This document shows positions 43,970-51,195 of a stretch of DNA of 64,000 nucleotides, in pieces. Within the stretch, counting starts at the first letter, position 1, and every line of letters begins with the position of its first letter. The stretch comes from Kibdelosporangium philippinense (GTDB taxonomy: Bacteria > Actinomycetota > Actinomycetes > Mycobacteriales > Pseudonocardiaceae): positions 1 to 64,000 of the forward strand of contig NZ_JAJVCN010000004.1 in NCBI RefSeq assembly GCF_021390435.2, given 5' to 3'. The position numbers and the translations under genes are program-made. The notes under the pieces are model-generated. The model worked only from the letters and a program-made list of their open reading frames with translations, was not told the DNA's origin and ran no database searches.

Positions 43970-44328
43970 TGAACCAGCCGGTCACGAACGCCGACGCGAT
44001 ACGGCTATACCCGGAGCTTCAACAGCTCCTCGATGTACGGGAAGCGGGGTGGATCTTCCGGACGATCCAGGACGCTGGTGGTCCCATTGAAGGGATCGCG
44101 GGGAGCTTCAGCCGCCAGCAGTACACGGACGCGATCTTCGTCTTTGACCGCACGAACGTCAGTGCGGCCCGCGTACTTGCCGACGAGTACGGCGGCGGGT
44201 GCGTCTGGTCCAAGGAAGGCTCCGACATCCAAGAAGTCGTCTTCGAGCTGCTTGGGCTTCCCGAACCAGGCGAGCCGGGGGCTCCGTCGCTCGTGAAACG
44301 TTCAAGCCTGCTCTGGACGCCGCGATGA
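43969..44328 (+). CDS. Hypothetical protein of the accessory operon
   Basis: 119 residues, TGATG overlap with the kinase gene. Blocks VREAGWIFRTIQDAGGPIEG and YTDAIFVFDRTNVSAARVLA. No motif I recognise. Overlaps the HATPase gene by four bases, so it is part of the same coupled unit. Confidence 0.75.
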   Translation: MNQPVTNADAIRLYPELQQLLDVREAGWIFRTIQDAGGPIEGIAGSFSRQQYTDAIFVFDRTNVSAARVLADEYGGGCVWSKEGSDIQEVVFELLGLPEPGEPGAPSLVKRSSLLWTPR

Positions 44329-44936
44329 GCGTCCCCGTGCAGGTGAGTAGAGCTCTCCCCGTTCAAGCCGAGGTGCCCCGGATGCGTGAAGAGCCTCGGT
44401 TTCTCGCCACCCTGGAGCTGGTGGCCCTGCCTACGGCCGTCGCGGTTGCCCGCATGTTCATCGCTGACACCCTGCGCCGTTGGGACGCGCTCTTCATCGA
44501 GGAGCACATGGAGACGGTCGGCATCGAGCTGGTGACGCTCTCCGTCGAGGCGACCAAACCGCGCGAGGGTACGAGCTGGCAGGGCATCACGGAACTCAAG
44601 CCCATCAAGTTGAGGCTGCTCGGCTACCAGCGGCACATCGTCTTCGAGGTCACAGACGCAGGCGATGAAGCGCTCGTCCTCCCTGATGACCGCTACGCGG
44701 ATGAGTCGAGCGGGCTTGGGCTGGTTGACGTGCTGGCTAATCGCTGGGGTTCATCCGTGACGCCGCGGGGCCGGGTGAACTGGGCTGAGATAGCGGTATA
44801 CGAGCGAACAGAAGCCGGACTGCCCAAGCGCGAACGCAGGCCACTGCCTGTGCCGCCCGGGTCTACCGAACAGCCGGCGCCGGACGTAGTCCGCGAGCTT
44901 CTTCAGAGGATTCGGGACGGACTAGAAAGCCTGTAG
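44325..44936 (+). CDS. HATPase (anti-sigma-like) ATP-binding protein
   Basis: 203 residues. A GHKL fold like Streptomyces RsbW-type proteins: LVTLSVEATKPREG at the N box (Asn of the usual ELVTNA is replaced), VFEVTDAGDEALVLPDD at G1, and DESSGLGLVDVLANRWGSS at G2. The changed N box suggests weakened or lost kinase activity. It may be a binding or regulatory partner in the operon. Confidence 0.75.
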   Translation: MSVPVQVSRALPVQAEVPRMREEPRFLATLELVALPTAVAVARMFIADTLRRWDALFIEEHMETVGIELVTLSVEATKPREGTSWQGITELKPIKLRLLGYQRHIVFEVTDAGDEALVLPDDRYADESSGLGLVDVLANRWGSSVTPRGRVNWAEIAVYERTEAGLPKRERRPLPVPPGSTEQPAPDVVRELLQRIRDGLESL

Positions 44937-44938
44937 CC

Positions 44939-45352
44939 ATGGAGAATGAACCATCCAGCTCAGTCGAGCCAGTTCACTGCCGACCCTCGCGCGGTATTTG
45001 GCCGACGTGCTACGGGTACATCAGGGGCCGCAACCCGAGCGATCAAGAGATACTGCGGATGCGCGCCACCATGACGTGGTTCTGTTTGCAGAACGAGCTG
45101 CACCTGTCTCGGATCTACCATGATTGGCAGGTCGAACCTGACCGGCTGAAGTATCCTGGCCTGCTTCACGCGCTTGATAGGGCCGATCAACCTGGCACAC
45201 ACAGTCTTTTTCTCGCGGACCTCGACTTCATCCGCGAACCTTCCGGAATACTCGGCGTCTTGGCCGAGGTGATCGTCAAGAGCATGCCTCACCTTCAAGT
45301 GCGATGCTTCGTGGATGAACGAGCCTTTAATTGGGAGAGCTTCCATGAGTAG
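44939..45352 (+). CDS. Serine-recombinase-like domain, catalytic serine missing
   Basis: 137 residues. The pattern follows a resolvase N-terminal domain: CYGYIRGRNPSDQEILRMRA, then LHLSRIYHDWQVEPDRLKYP, LLHALDRADQ, LADLDF and VIVKSMPHLQVRCF. The usual Y-x-R-x-S reads Y-I-R-G-R, so the nucleophile is absent, and there is no DNA-binding domain. It is unlikely to recombine DNA and may be a structural or regulatory derivative. Confidence 0.6.
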   Translation: MENEPSSSVEPVHCRPSRGIWPTCYGYIRGRNPSDQEILRMRATMTWFCLQNELHLSRIYHDWQVEPDRLKYPGLLHALDRADQPGTHSLFLADLDFIREPSGILGVLAEVIVKSMPHLQVRCFVDERAFNWESFHE

Positions 45353-45626
45353 CCACCGATTCCTTTACCTTTGCGACATTCAAGGGCAGCAATACGTTAT
45401 CGCCGAGACCGATTATCTTTCCGGCCTGCCGGGGATTGCAGCCGACGCGCGGGCGACCTTCTCGGTGGATACGCTTGGCTGGCTAATCCTCAATAAGCAA
45501 CAAGACAAGTCAGGTCAACGGTTACTGTCTCCGGAGGCCGACGAGATGGACGATGACAACTATAACTCTGTCGTTCTCGAACTCTTTGGGATGCGCTATG
45601 CGGTACTCGCCGCCCGAGGCAGGTAA
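45345..45626 (+). CDS. Small hypothetical protein, last gene of the accessory operon
   Basis: 93 residues. Starts FLYLCDIQGQQYVIAETDYL and ends LELFGMRYAVLAARGR. GGGAGAG precedes ATG 45345, which overlaps the previous gene by 8 bp. Followed by the convergent STAND gene 34 bp away. No known domain. Confidence 0.7.
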   Translation: MSSHRFLYLCDIQGQQYVIAETDYLSGLPGIAADARATFSVDTLGWLILNKQQDKSGQRLLSPEADEMDDDNYNSVVLELFGMRYAVLAARGR

Positions 45627-45659
45627 GTTACTTATGTCTCTAACGCTGTGAAACACAAA

Positions 45660-47708
45660 CTAATCGTCAAGTCGCTTTGAACTTGCACTCTCCATGTCTT
45701 CGGCTCGCGCCCATAACATGATCGGCATTTGTACGCGCCGATCCCCGATCGTATACCGACGCCTACCACGTTGGATAACAAACTTGCGACTAGGGCCCGC
45801 CGCTTCGTCTAGTTCTGCACGATCCAGCTCTATGCCAATCTGCAGGGGAAGCTCACCCTGCGTGGCCACAAGTCGAACCTCATATGAATCGTGTGGTCCC
45901 GCGACAACCGCCACAAGTGTCCTCAGCGGATCGACACCGACGACAGTCAAAATGGCCGCGACTGCCTTATAGAGTGCTTCTACATGCCTATGGATTGCCC
46001 AGGCATCAGGCTCTAATTCATCGATGCCAAGTTCTCGACGCAAGAGATCCACTAAATGAGAACCAAGAAAACGGAAAATGGATCCAAATGATTCAAGTCG
46101 TCGCTCAGTGGATACACTTGGCGTGTTATGCGCATATTCAACGATCTTTTCAGCAACTTTCAACAGTCCGCTGAATAACGCTTGCCGCAACTCGGGTGCC
46201 CGCTCGGACGTCAAGCCGCGCACGATCGAACGCGCGAGCTGGTGCAGCCTGATGAAGTCATCTTCGACGGAGACCAAGAAGCGATCGCGAAGTATTAAGA
46301 CTGCACGTTTCGCAATAACTTTACGCTGTTCGATTCTCGTTGTCTTATATTGATCGACGTACTTGAGGCCCAATACAAGGACGCTGCTATGAATCGAATC
46401 ATCCCCTAAGTGTGCGATCATTTCCAGTAGCAAGCGAGCCGCAGGATCCACGGCATTCAACGCTGCCAATGTGTTTCTGTAAATGGCAACCAGGTTCTGA
46501 TGACCGTCTTGTGACAACCCATCGAAAACCGTTGTGGCCACCTCGCGCAATCCCGAACAGAATCCATTGATGGAGATCGAGTCATCCTGACCAAGCAGGC
46601 CACATGCGGCCGTTATCGCCATCGGATGATAAGCGAGGACGCTGGCGAGTCGACCAGCCTCGGCCTTTGTGCAGCGCGGAAGTAATTTCAAGATGAGGGC
46701 GACGCTTTCATCCGGTTCAAGCTGAGCGACAGCAATAGCGTATTCTTCCGGAATTTCCGAAAGCCGCTGACCCGAAGTCAGTACCACGGTAGTTTTAGCC
46801 GTTGATGGAACGAGGCGTGGCACGAGGCGAGCATCAGTAATGTTATCTATAAACACATACCATGGCGAATTCTGGACGACGTAGGTCTGAAACGTAGATT
46901 CCAGCGCCGCAAGACCATGGGGAGGTTGTTCGTGACCGACGCTTCTCAGGACTTCGAATAATGACCGCTCCAACTGCTCATCGCTACCCGCGTTGATTCG
47001 GACTGTCACTCCGCCCGGATGTTTTTCGGTCTTCGTCAGTTCTTCGGCAACTTTTGTCTTGCCCATTCCTGGCGGCCCAACGAAGCAGATGACCGGTACT
47101 TTCAGTTCTCGCAGCCGTCGAAATCGAGATTCTATATGCGTTCTGTGTACGTATGGTTCGTTACCGCGGCCTCGATCTAAGTCGAGCCAAAAGCGCTGAC
47201 TGGTTGCAGCAAGTGGATCAATAGGTGACGTTTGTCCAATTGAGGTGTTCTCATGTCCAAAATCGGGGTCAAGCATGATCTTCGCCAGCGATCGCCGCAG
47301 CTGCGTGACGTGCGGCTGGTGTGTTCGGCCCCGAGGTGGGAGAACGGCGGCCTTTTTCAACCGCTGAATGATCTTCGAAGAGTGCTTGCCGTCGACACCA
47401 TCAAGATCCAGCGGTTTGACTTCGGGCAACGATGGTGCGCCATCAAGGTTGAAGAGAAGGTAAGCCGCGTGCTGGTTGCTTATGGCCCCGTTGAAATCGC
47501 CCTCCAAACGATCGATCGCCAGTCGGAGCAGTTGTTCCAGAGCGTCGGACGGATCGGTCTCCCAGGCACCGGGCAGGACGCGCTCGGCCACGGCCCAAAG
47601 ATGCGGCAGCTCAAGCGGACCGTGGCCTTCAAGCTTCTGAAAGGCGCGCGACGGTACTCGCTGAACTACGTCGTTCAGCTCGCCAGCAAGGTCACCAATC
47701 CCAGGCAC
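45660..47708 (-). CDS. STAND (NB-ARC-like) ATPase
   Basis: 682 residues. The N-terminal about 140 residues are a helical region common in actinomycete STAND proteins (SDALEQLLRLAIDRLEGDFN). Walker A GPPGMGKT is at 211-218, Walker B PWYVFIDNITD near 300, a winged-helix-like FIRLHQLARSIVRGL near 500, then a helical C-terminus. GTG start. Lower GC than both neighbouring blocks. Probably co-transcribed with the HEAT protein 51 bp upstream. STAND ATPases often act in phage defence or signalling; the role here is inferred. Confidence 0.8.
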   Translation of the reverse strand: MPGIGDLAGELNDVVQRVPSRAFQKLEGHGPLELPHLWAVAERVLPGAWETDPSDALEQLLRLAIDRLEGDFNGAISNQHAAYLLFNLDGAPSLPEVKPLDLDGVDGKHSSKIIQRLKKAAVLPPRGRTHQPHVTQLRRSLAKIMLDPDFGHENTSIGQTSPIDPLAATSQRFWLDLDRGRGNEPYVHRTHIESRFRRLRELKVPVICFVGPPGMGKTKVAEELTKTEKHPGGVTVRINAGSDEQLERSLFEVLRSVGHEQPPHGLAALESTFQTYVVQNSPWYVFIDNITDARLVPRLVPSTAKTTVVLTSGQRLSEIPEEYAIAVAQLEPDESVALILKLLPRCTKAEAGRLASVLAYHPMAITAACGLLGQDDSISINGFCSGLREVATTVFDGLSQDGHQNLVAIYRNTLAALNAVDPAARLLLEMIAHLGDDSIHSSVLVLGLKYVDQYKTTRIEQRKVIAKRAVLILRDRFLVSVEDDFIRLHQLARSIVRGLTSERAPELRQALFSGLLKVAEKIVEYAHNTPSVSTERRLESFGSIFRFLGSHLVDLLRRELGIDELEPDAWAIHRHVEALYKAVAAILTVVGVDPLRTLVAVVAGPHDSYEVRLVATQGELPLQIGIELDRAELDEAAGPSRKFVIQRGRRRYTIGDRRVQMPIMLWARAEDMESASSKRLDD

Positions 47709-47759
47709 GTGTCTCAGTATGCCTTCGACCGAGACATTGAACGCACCGTGACGGCGCTG

Positions 47760-48308
47760 CTACTGTGCGGGTCCGCTACGGTAGGCGTCGCCTCGCCCTC
47801 GGGAGCGCTCGATCTCACCCGCAACCTCCCATGCCTTAGGTTCATCTAACCAGTCGGGTTGCTCCAGGCTGAGAGACATGAGCGTTTCGTACGCGGCGTC
47901 CCTGACCTCTTCATCTTCGTCATGAAGGAGCGACGTCCAGCGATTTATGACGTGATGTTGCTTCTCACGGTCATTGGCCAGTTGAATCGCCAGCGGCTCG
48001 GCAAGCGCGTTGACGGCCATCAGTTTCGTATCCTTATTTCCGTTCTCGATGAAGGCGTCGAAAAACTCTTTCGCTTTGTCGGGTGACTGCTCGATAAAGT
48101 TCAAGAGGTCGCGCTCAATTACCCCACCCAACTCTTGCGCCTTCCTGTCTCCCTTATTGGGATCGTCATAGTCGGGAAATCCCGCACCCTCCACGCATTT
48201 TATAAGCGTGATCAGATACTCGATCGGCAGCTTCTCAAAGTTAAATACTCCTGTAGGCAGCTCCTCCTCTTCCAATCTCTCTGGCGTTGATGTGGGTTCA
48301 TGCTCCAT
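47760..48308 (-). CDS. Helical-repeat (HEAT-like) protein
   Basis: 182 residues, acidic, with paired helices (NKDTKLMAVNALAEPLAIQL, LHDEDEEVRDAAYETLMSLS) typical of HEAT repeats. No signal or membrane segment. First gene of the leftward low-GC pair. It may be the sensor or effector partner of the STAND ATPase. Confidence 0.65.
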   Translation of the reverse strand: MEHEPTSTPERLEEEELPTGVFNFEKLPIEYLITLIKCVEGAGFPDYDDPNKGDRKAQELGGVIERDLLNFIEQSPDKAKEFFDAFIENGNKDTKLMAVNALAEPLAIQLANDREKQHHVINRWTSLLHDEDEEVRDAAYETLMSLSLEQPDWLDEPKAWEVAGEIERSRGRGDAYRSGPAQ

Positions 48309-48404
48309 AGCGATTCCTTATTTACAAGATCAACTATGGAACATGGCTTCGACTTTTGCAATATGTCTACCATGCGTGCGAGAGCATCGTCGGCCTCGTC
48401 AAGA

Positions 48405-48457
48405 GTTTGCCGCACGGGTTGCCGCATGCAGTATGTGCGCCAACCCGTGTGGCAAAC
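48405..48457. promoter_or_regulatory. Large inverted repeat with iteron-like TTGCCGCA copies
   Basis: GTTTGCCGCACGGGTTG (48405-48421) pairs with 48441-48457 with one mismatch over 17 bp. TTGCCGCA occurs twice on the left (48407, 48419). It lies between the HEAT gene start and the transfer genes, where a repressor of transfer or a replication/transfer locus would be expected. Confidence 0.55.
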
Positions 48458-48538
48458 CCTGTCTCCAGCGGCGGGCGCCTTGTTGAATTTGTCTTGTCCC
48501 ACTTCGTTGCTTGATAACTCAATATCCAAGGAGGCGAT

Positions 48539-48652
48539 GTGTCCCCTATATGGGAGATCGGTCTCATCATGGCCGCCTATTTACTGGGCCGCGCTCAGCA
48601 ATTCATGCGCGATGCCAGGTCAGTCATGGGGACCGACAGGAAAGACAAGTAG
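48539..48652 (+). CDS. Small membrane peptide (37 aa)
   Basis: GTG start with AAGGAGG upstream. The peptide begins SPIWEIGLIMAAYLLGRAQQ, one hydrophobic helix with a charged tail (MGTDRKDK). A terminator follows at once. First gene of the transfer module; small Spd-type membrane proteins are common there. Membership is inferred from position and the strong ribosome site. Confidence 0.6.
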   Translation: MSPIWEIGLIMAAYLLGRAQQFMRDARSVMGTDRKDK

Positions 48653-48658
48653 TAAAGA

Positions 48659-48691
48659 GAATGCGTGGATGTTGAGAGCGTCCACGCATTC
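48659..48691 (+). terminator. Terminator after the small membrane peptide
   Basis: GAATGCGTGGA pairs perfectly with TCCACGCATTC, followed by TTCTCC. It may attenuate rather than end transcription, since the next genes run the same way. Confidence 0.65.
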
Positions 48692-48720
48692 TTCTCCAAC
48701 ACCGAAAAGGAGGACTTCCG

Positions 48721-49035
48721 ATGTCCCACCCCCTCAGTCGCCGTACCAGCGGCGATGCACTCGAACGCGCAAGCGGTCGTCCCTCACCGTCTCGCCTTGA
48801 GCGAGCCGTGCGGAGCGAAGTTGACCTTGTTCACGGCCGGGCGATCGTTCAGGCCGCCCGCACCCAGGCCGTGGAGTACGTCGCGTACACGGCGCTGCGG
48901 GCCGTCGAAGGGCTGACCGAACTCGAGGCACAGGCGCTCCAGCGCAACCCGCTCGGCGATGCCCGGTACAAGGCGATCGTCGATACGGTCACAGGCACCC
49001 TCGCCCGGATCGTGGCCGAGACCGGGATGGGCTGA
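48721..49035 (+). CDS. Hypothetical protein of the transfer module
   Basis: 104 residues. Arg/Ser-rich N-terminus, then a helical stretch (QAVEYVAYTALRAVEGLTEL). AAAAGGAGG precedes the ATG. No membrane segment. The next gene starts 3 bp after its stop. Function unknown. Confidence 0.65.
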   Translation: MSHPLSRRTSGDALERASGRPSPSRLERAVRSEVDLVHGRAIVQAARTQAVEYVAYTALRAVEGLTELEAQALQRNPLGDARYKAIVDTVTGTLARIVAETGMG

Positions 49036-49038
49036 ACC

Positions 49039-49380
49039 ATGGAAGGCTTCTTGATCTTTCTGCTGGTCACGGGATCGCTGACCTTCCTGATCTGGGTCGG
49101 CTACGAGATCGGTCAGGACCGAGCCCACGTCGAGCGGAAGCCGCTCGACGTGCAGCGGGACGTCCTGGACGCCGAGTGGATGGCGCTGGAGCAGGCCCGC
49201 AAGGTCAACGAAGTGTTCTTCTGGGCGCGTGACGCGATGCGGCGAGCCGAGCACGAGGCTGGCAGACCGTCGAGCCGTGAGCCGTCGTGGCCCGCAGAGG
49301 CCGGCCGTCCTCGCTTCCCTGGGCCGAAGTGGCCTGATGAAGACTCCGGCCCTTCCGTTGTCGATGGCCGGTGGGAGTGA
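49039..49380 (+). CDS. Membrane-anchored small protein
   Basis: 113 residues. One N-terminal membrane helix (FLIFLLVTGSLTFLIWVGYE), then a charged helix and a Pro-rich C-terminus (PSWPAEAGRPRFPGPKWPDE). Reminiscent of spread proteins of actinomycete plasmids; function inferred only from context. Confidence 0.65.
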   Translation: MEGFLIFLLVTGSLTFLIWVGYEIGQDRAHVERKPLDVQRDVLDAEWMALEQARKVNEVFFWARDAMRRAEHEAGRPSSREPSWPAEAGRPRFPGPKWPDEDSGPSVVDGRWE

Positions 49381-49388
49381 GGCCAGTC

Positions 49389-49706
49389 ATGGACAAGAAG
49401 AGCAAGGGCATGGACGAGGTAGTCGGCTCGCTGGCAGACCTGCTCATCAGAGCGGCGCCGCTGGCCAAGCTGCTGAACTCGCCGACAACCGCAGCCGAGC
49501 ACCGCGCTCGCTTACGGGAGGCGGTGGGGTCAGAGCGGTACTTCGAGCTCGCCACGGCGCTCAATCAGATGGCGTCCTGGCGAGCATGGGAGATCGCGCA
49601 CGCCAAGGACGCGGCCACCCGGCAGAAGTTCACACAGGTCGGCTTGAGCGGCGTCAGCTTCGAGAACGGCAAGATCACCTTCCACCGGCACGGCGAGTCC
49701 TCGTGA
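49389..49706 (+). CDS. Hypothetical soluble protein of the transfer module
   Basis: 105 residues from ATG 49389. Helical (MDEVVGSLADLLIRAAPLAK, YFELATALNQMASWRAWEIA) with a short strand-rich end. Its stop overlaps the next GTG (GTGA). No known domain. Confidence 0.65.
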   Translation: MDKKSKGMDEVVGSLADLLIRAAPLAKLLNSPTTAAEHRARLREAVGSERYFELATALNQMASWRAWEIAHAKDAATRQKFTQVGLSGVSFENGKITFHRHGESS

Positions 49707-49906
49707 TCCCGTGGCTTCGCCGTGACCCCGGCACGCCCCGGCCACCGCTGGCCGGTCGGCTGATCGGCCTCGCGATCGGCGTGCTGGCGCTGTCGCTCGC
49801 GGCGTATGTGGCGCTGGACGTGTTGGCCGCGCTTATTCCTGTCGTGGTGCCGCTGGTCGTGGTCGTCGGCGTCTATTCGGTGGTATTCCGCAGGCGTTAC
49901 AAGTAG
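49703..49906 (+). CDS. Small two-helix membrane protein
   Basis: 67 residues, GTG start overlapping the previous stop. Hydrophobic segments LIGLAIGVLALSLAAYVALD and LIPVVVPLVVVVGVYSVVF, then the basic end RRRYK. Probably a Spd-type protein. Unit ends here; 219 bp without a gene follow. Confidence 0.65.
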   Translation: MIPWLRRDPGTPRPPLAGRLIGLAIGVLALSLAAYVALDVLAALIPVVVPLVVVVGVYSVVFRRRYK

Positions 49907-50125
49907 CGCCTCAGCTTCACCCATTTCATTCTGCTATTCGTAAGACGGGAGACGTGTGCCCAGATGTACTCGCAAACAACTTCTCGTAGAGGATGAAGAC
50001 CAAGCCCGTCGCGATCGCGAGGAGGGCTATCGGCGGCTCGGTATCGAGCTACGCCGAGTGTGGCGGGAAGCGTGCATGTCCGGCGTCTATCGCGACAGCC
50101 AGCTTTCCATCACGACGGTTCTGTA

Positions 50126-50773
50126 ATGCAGTACCCGCCCGAAGGACGTCAGGCTCCGGCAGCCGGTTTCACCGGTCGAGCCGCGGTGGTAATGCGGCGC
50201 GCAGTCACGGCGGTGGTGTTCATCATCGCGGGGCTGACGTTCTGCTTTGGCTTCGGCAACGGGTATGCGGTGGGGGTCCAGCTCGGAGTGCCGGGCTGGA
50301 TCGCCCCGCTGGTGGCCCCGTCCATCGACCTGTCGGTGGTCGCCTTGTTGGCCTCGATGCAGTACCTGAGGACGAACGGGTACGACGGACGGCTGCTTGG
50401 GCCGAGGCTGTTGCTGCTGTTCAGCGGCACGGCCACCTTGGCTATGAACACGGCGCACCCGATCATCATCGGCGCGTACGGGCAGGCCTGCTTCTACGCG
50501 GTCGCGCCGTTGTTGCTGATCGGCTGGAGTGAGGTCGGCCCCCGCCTGCTGGCCTCGATGCACGGGACGACCGCAGAACCGTCTCCAGCCGTCCCGGACG
50601 ACCAGGCCGGCGCGGACGCGGAGCTGGTAGCCCGAGCGCGGCAGCTTGACGCCGAGCACCGCGAACAGCACGGCCGTCCCATCACCCGGGACAAGCTGCG
50701 AGCGGCGCTGAAGGTGTCGAACGCGGTGGCGAGTGACGTGCTGAGGAGCATTCGAACACTGCGCAAAGATTAG
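50126..50773 (+). CDS. DUF2637-type membrane protein
   Basis: 215 residues from ATG 50126. About four membrane segments in the first 150 residues (AVTAVVFIIAGLTFCFGF, WIAPLVAPSIDLSVVALLAS, LLLLFSGTATLAMN, YAVAPLLLIGWSEVG). A cytoplasmic tail follows that ends in an HTH-like stretch (ITRDKLRAALKVSNAVASDV). Proteins of this design accompany transfer genes in actinomycete integrative elements. Confidence 0.8.
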   Translation: MQYPPEGRQAPAAGFTGRAAVVMRRAVTAVVFIIAGLTFCFGFGNGYAVGVQLGVPGWIAPLVAPSIDLSVVALLASMQYLRTNGYDGRLLGPRLLLLFSGTATLAMNTAHPIIIGAYGQACFYAVAPLLLIGWSEVGPRLLASMHGTTAEPSPAVPDDQAGADAELVARARQLDAEHREQHGRPITRDKLRAALKVSNAVASDVLRSIRTLRKD

Positions 50774-51129
50774 ATGATTTAACGACCATTTAACACTTGT
50801 CGCGTTTGCATGCGCCGCAATAGAGGCGAGCTTGTTCCTGTCGGTGTTGTGTAATCCTGAAAGTTAATTGCAAAAGTATAGTGCTTTAGGCCACAATCAA
50901 AAGTGAGCCGCGAACCACGTCGGACACTAACTTGATCGACCAGGATCAAGCAGTGCCGTAATGACGCGAGAACAGCGACTCACCGAATTAACACATCCCG
51001 CGAAACGAGTCCGGGGATGCAATAGCTATTACACACCTTCTCGCCATACCAAGTCAAGGCGTCGATGGTTCAGTTTTGCCTATTGTATCCCCTCTGTTTC
51101 TCGGTGTTACCGAAAGGAGGGTTTCTCTT
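50774..51129. other. Non-coding gap, possible transfer/control locus
   Basis: Noticeably AT-richer than the genes on each side. Contains CTTGATC (50931-50937) and GATCAAG (50944-50950) as a 7-bp hairpin, plus several short A/T runs. A 60-codon frame at 50961 looks random. Candidate place for an oriT-like site or a regulated promoter of the transfer ATPase. Confidence 0.4.
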
Positions 51130-51195
51130 ATGCGTATCGTTGATGTAAGTCAGCGTAATATTAACAACGCCGTTCAGGTTGCCGCCTATGCCTGA
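51130..51195 (+). CDS. Short leader peptide before the transfer ATPase
   Basis: 21 codons (MRIVDVSQRNINNAVQVAAY plus Ala) with a strong AAAGGAGG ribosome site nine bases upstream. The ATG of the transfer ATPase (51188) lies inside its last codons, so translation of the large gene is probably coupled to it. Confidence 0.5.
   Translation: MRIVDVSQRNINNAVQVAAYA

Noticed and set aside
50961..51143. 60-codon plus-strand frame before the transfer ATPase
   Set aside because: No ribosome site and random-looking residues; it overlaps the better supported leader peptide region.
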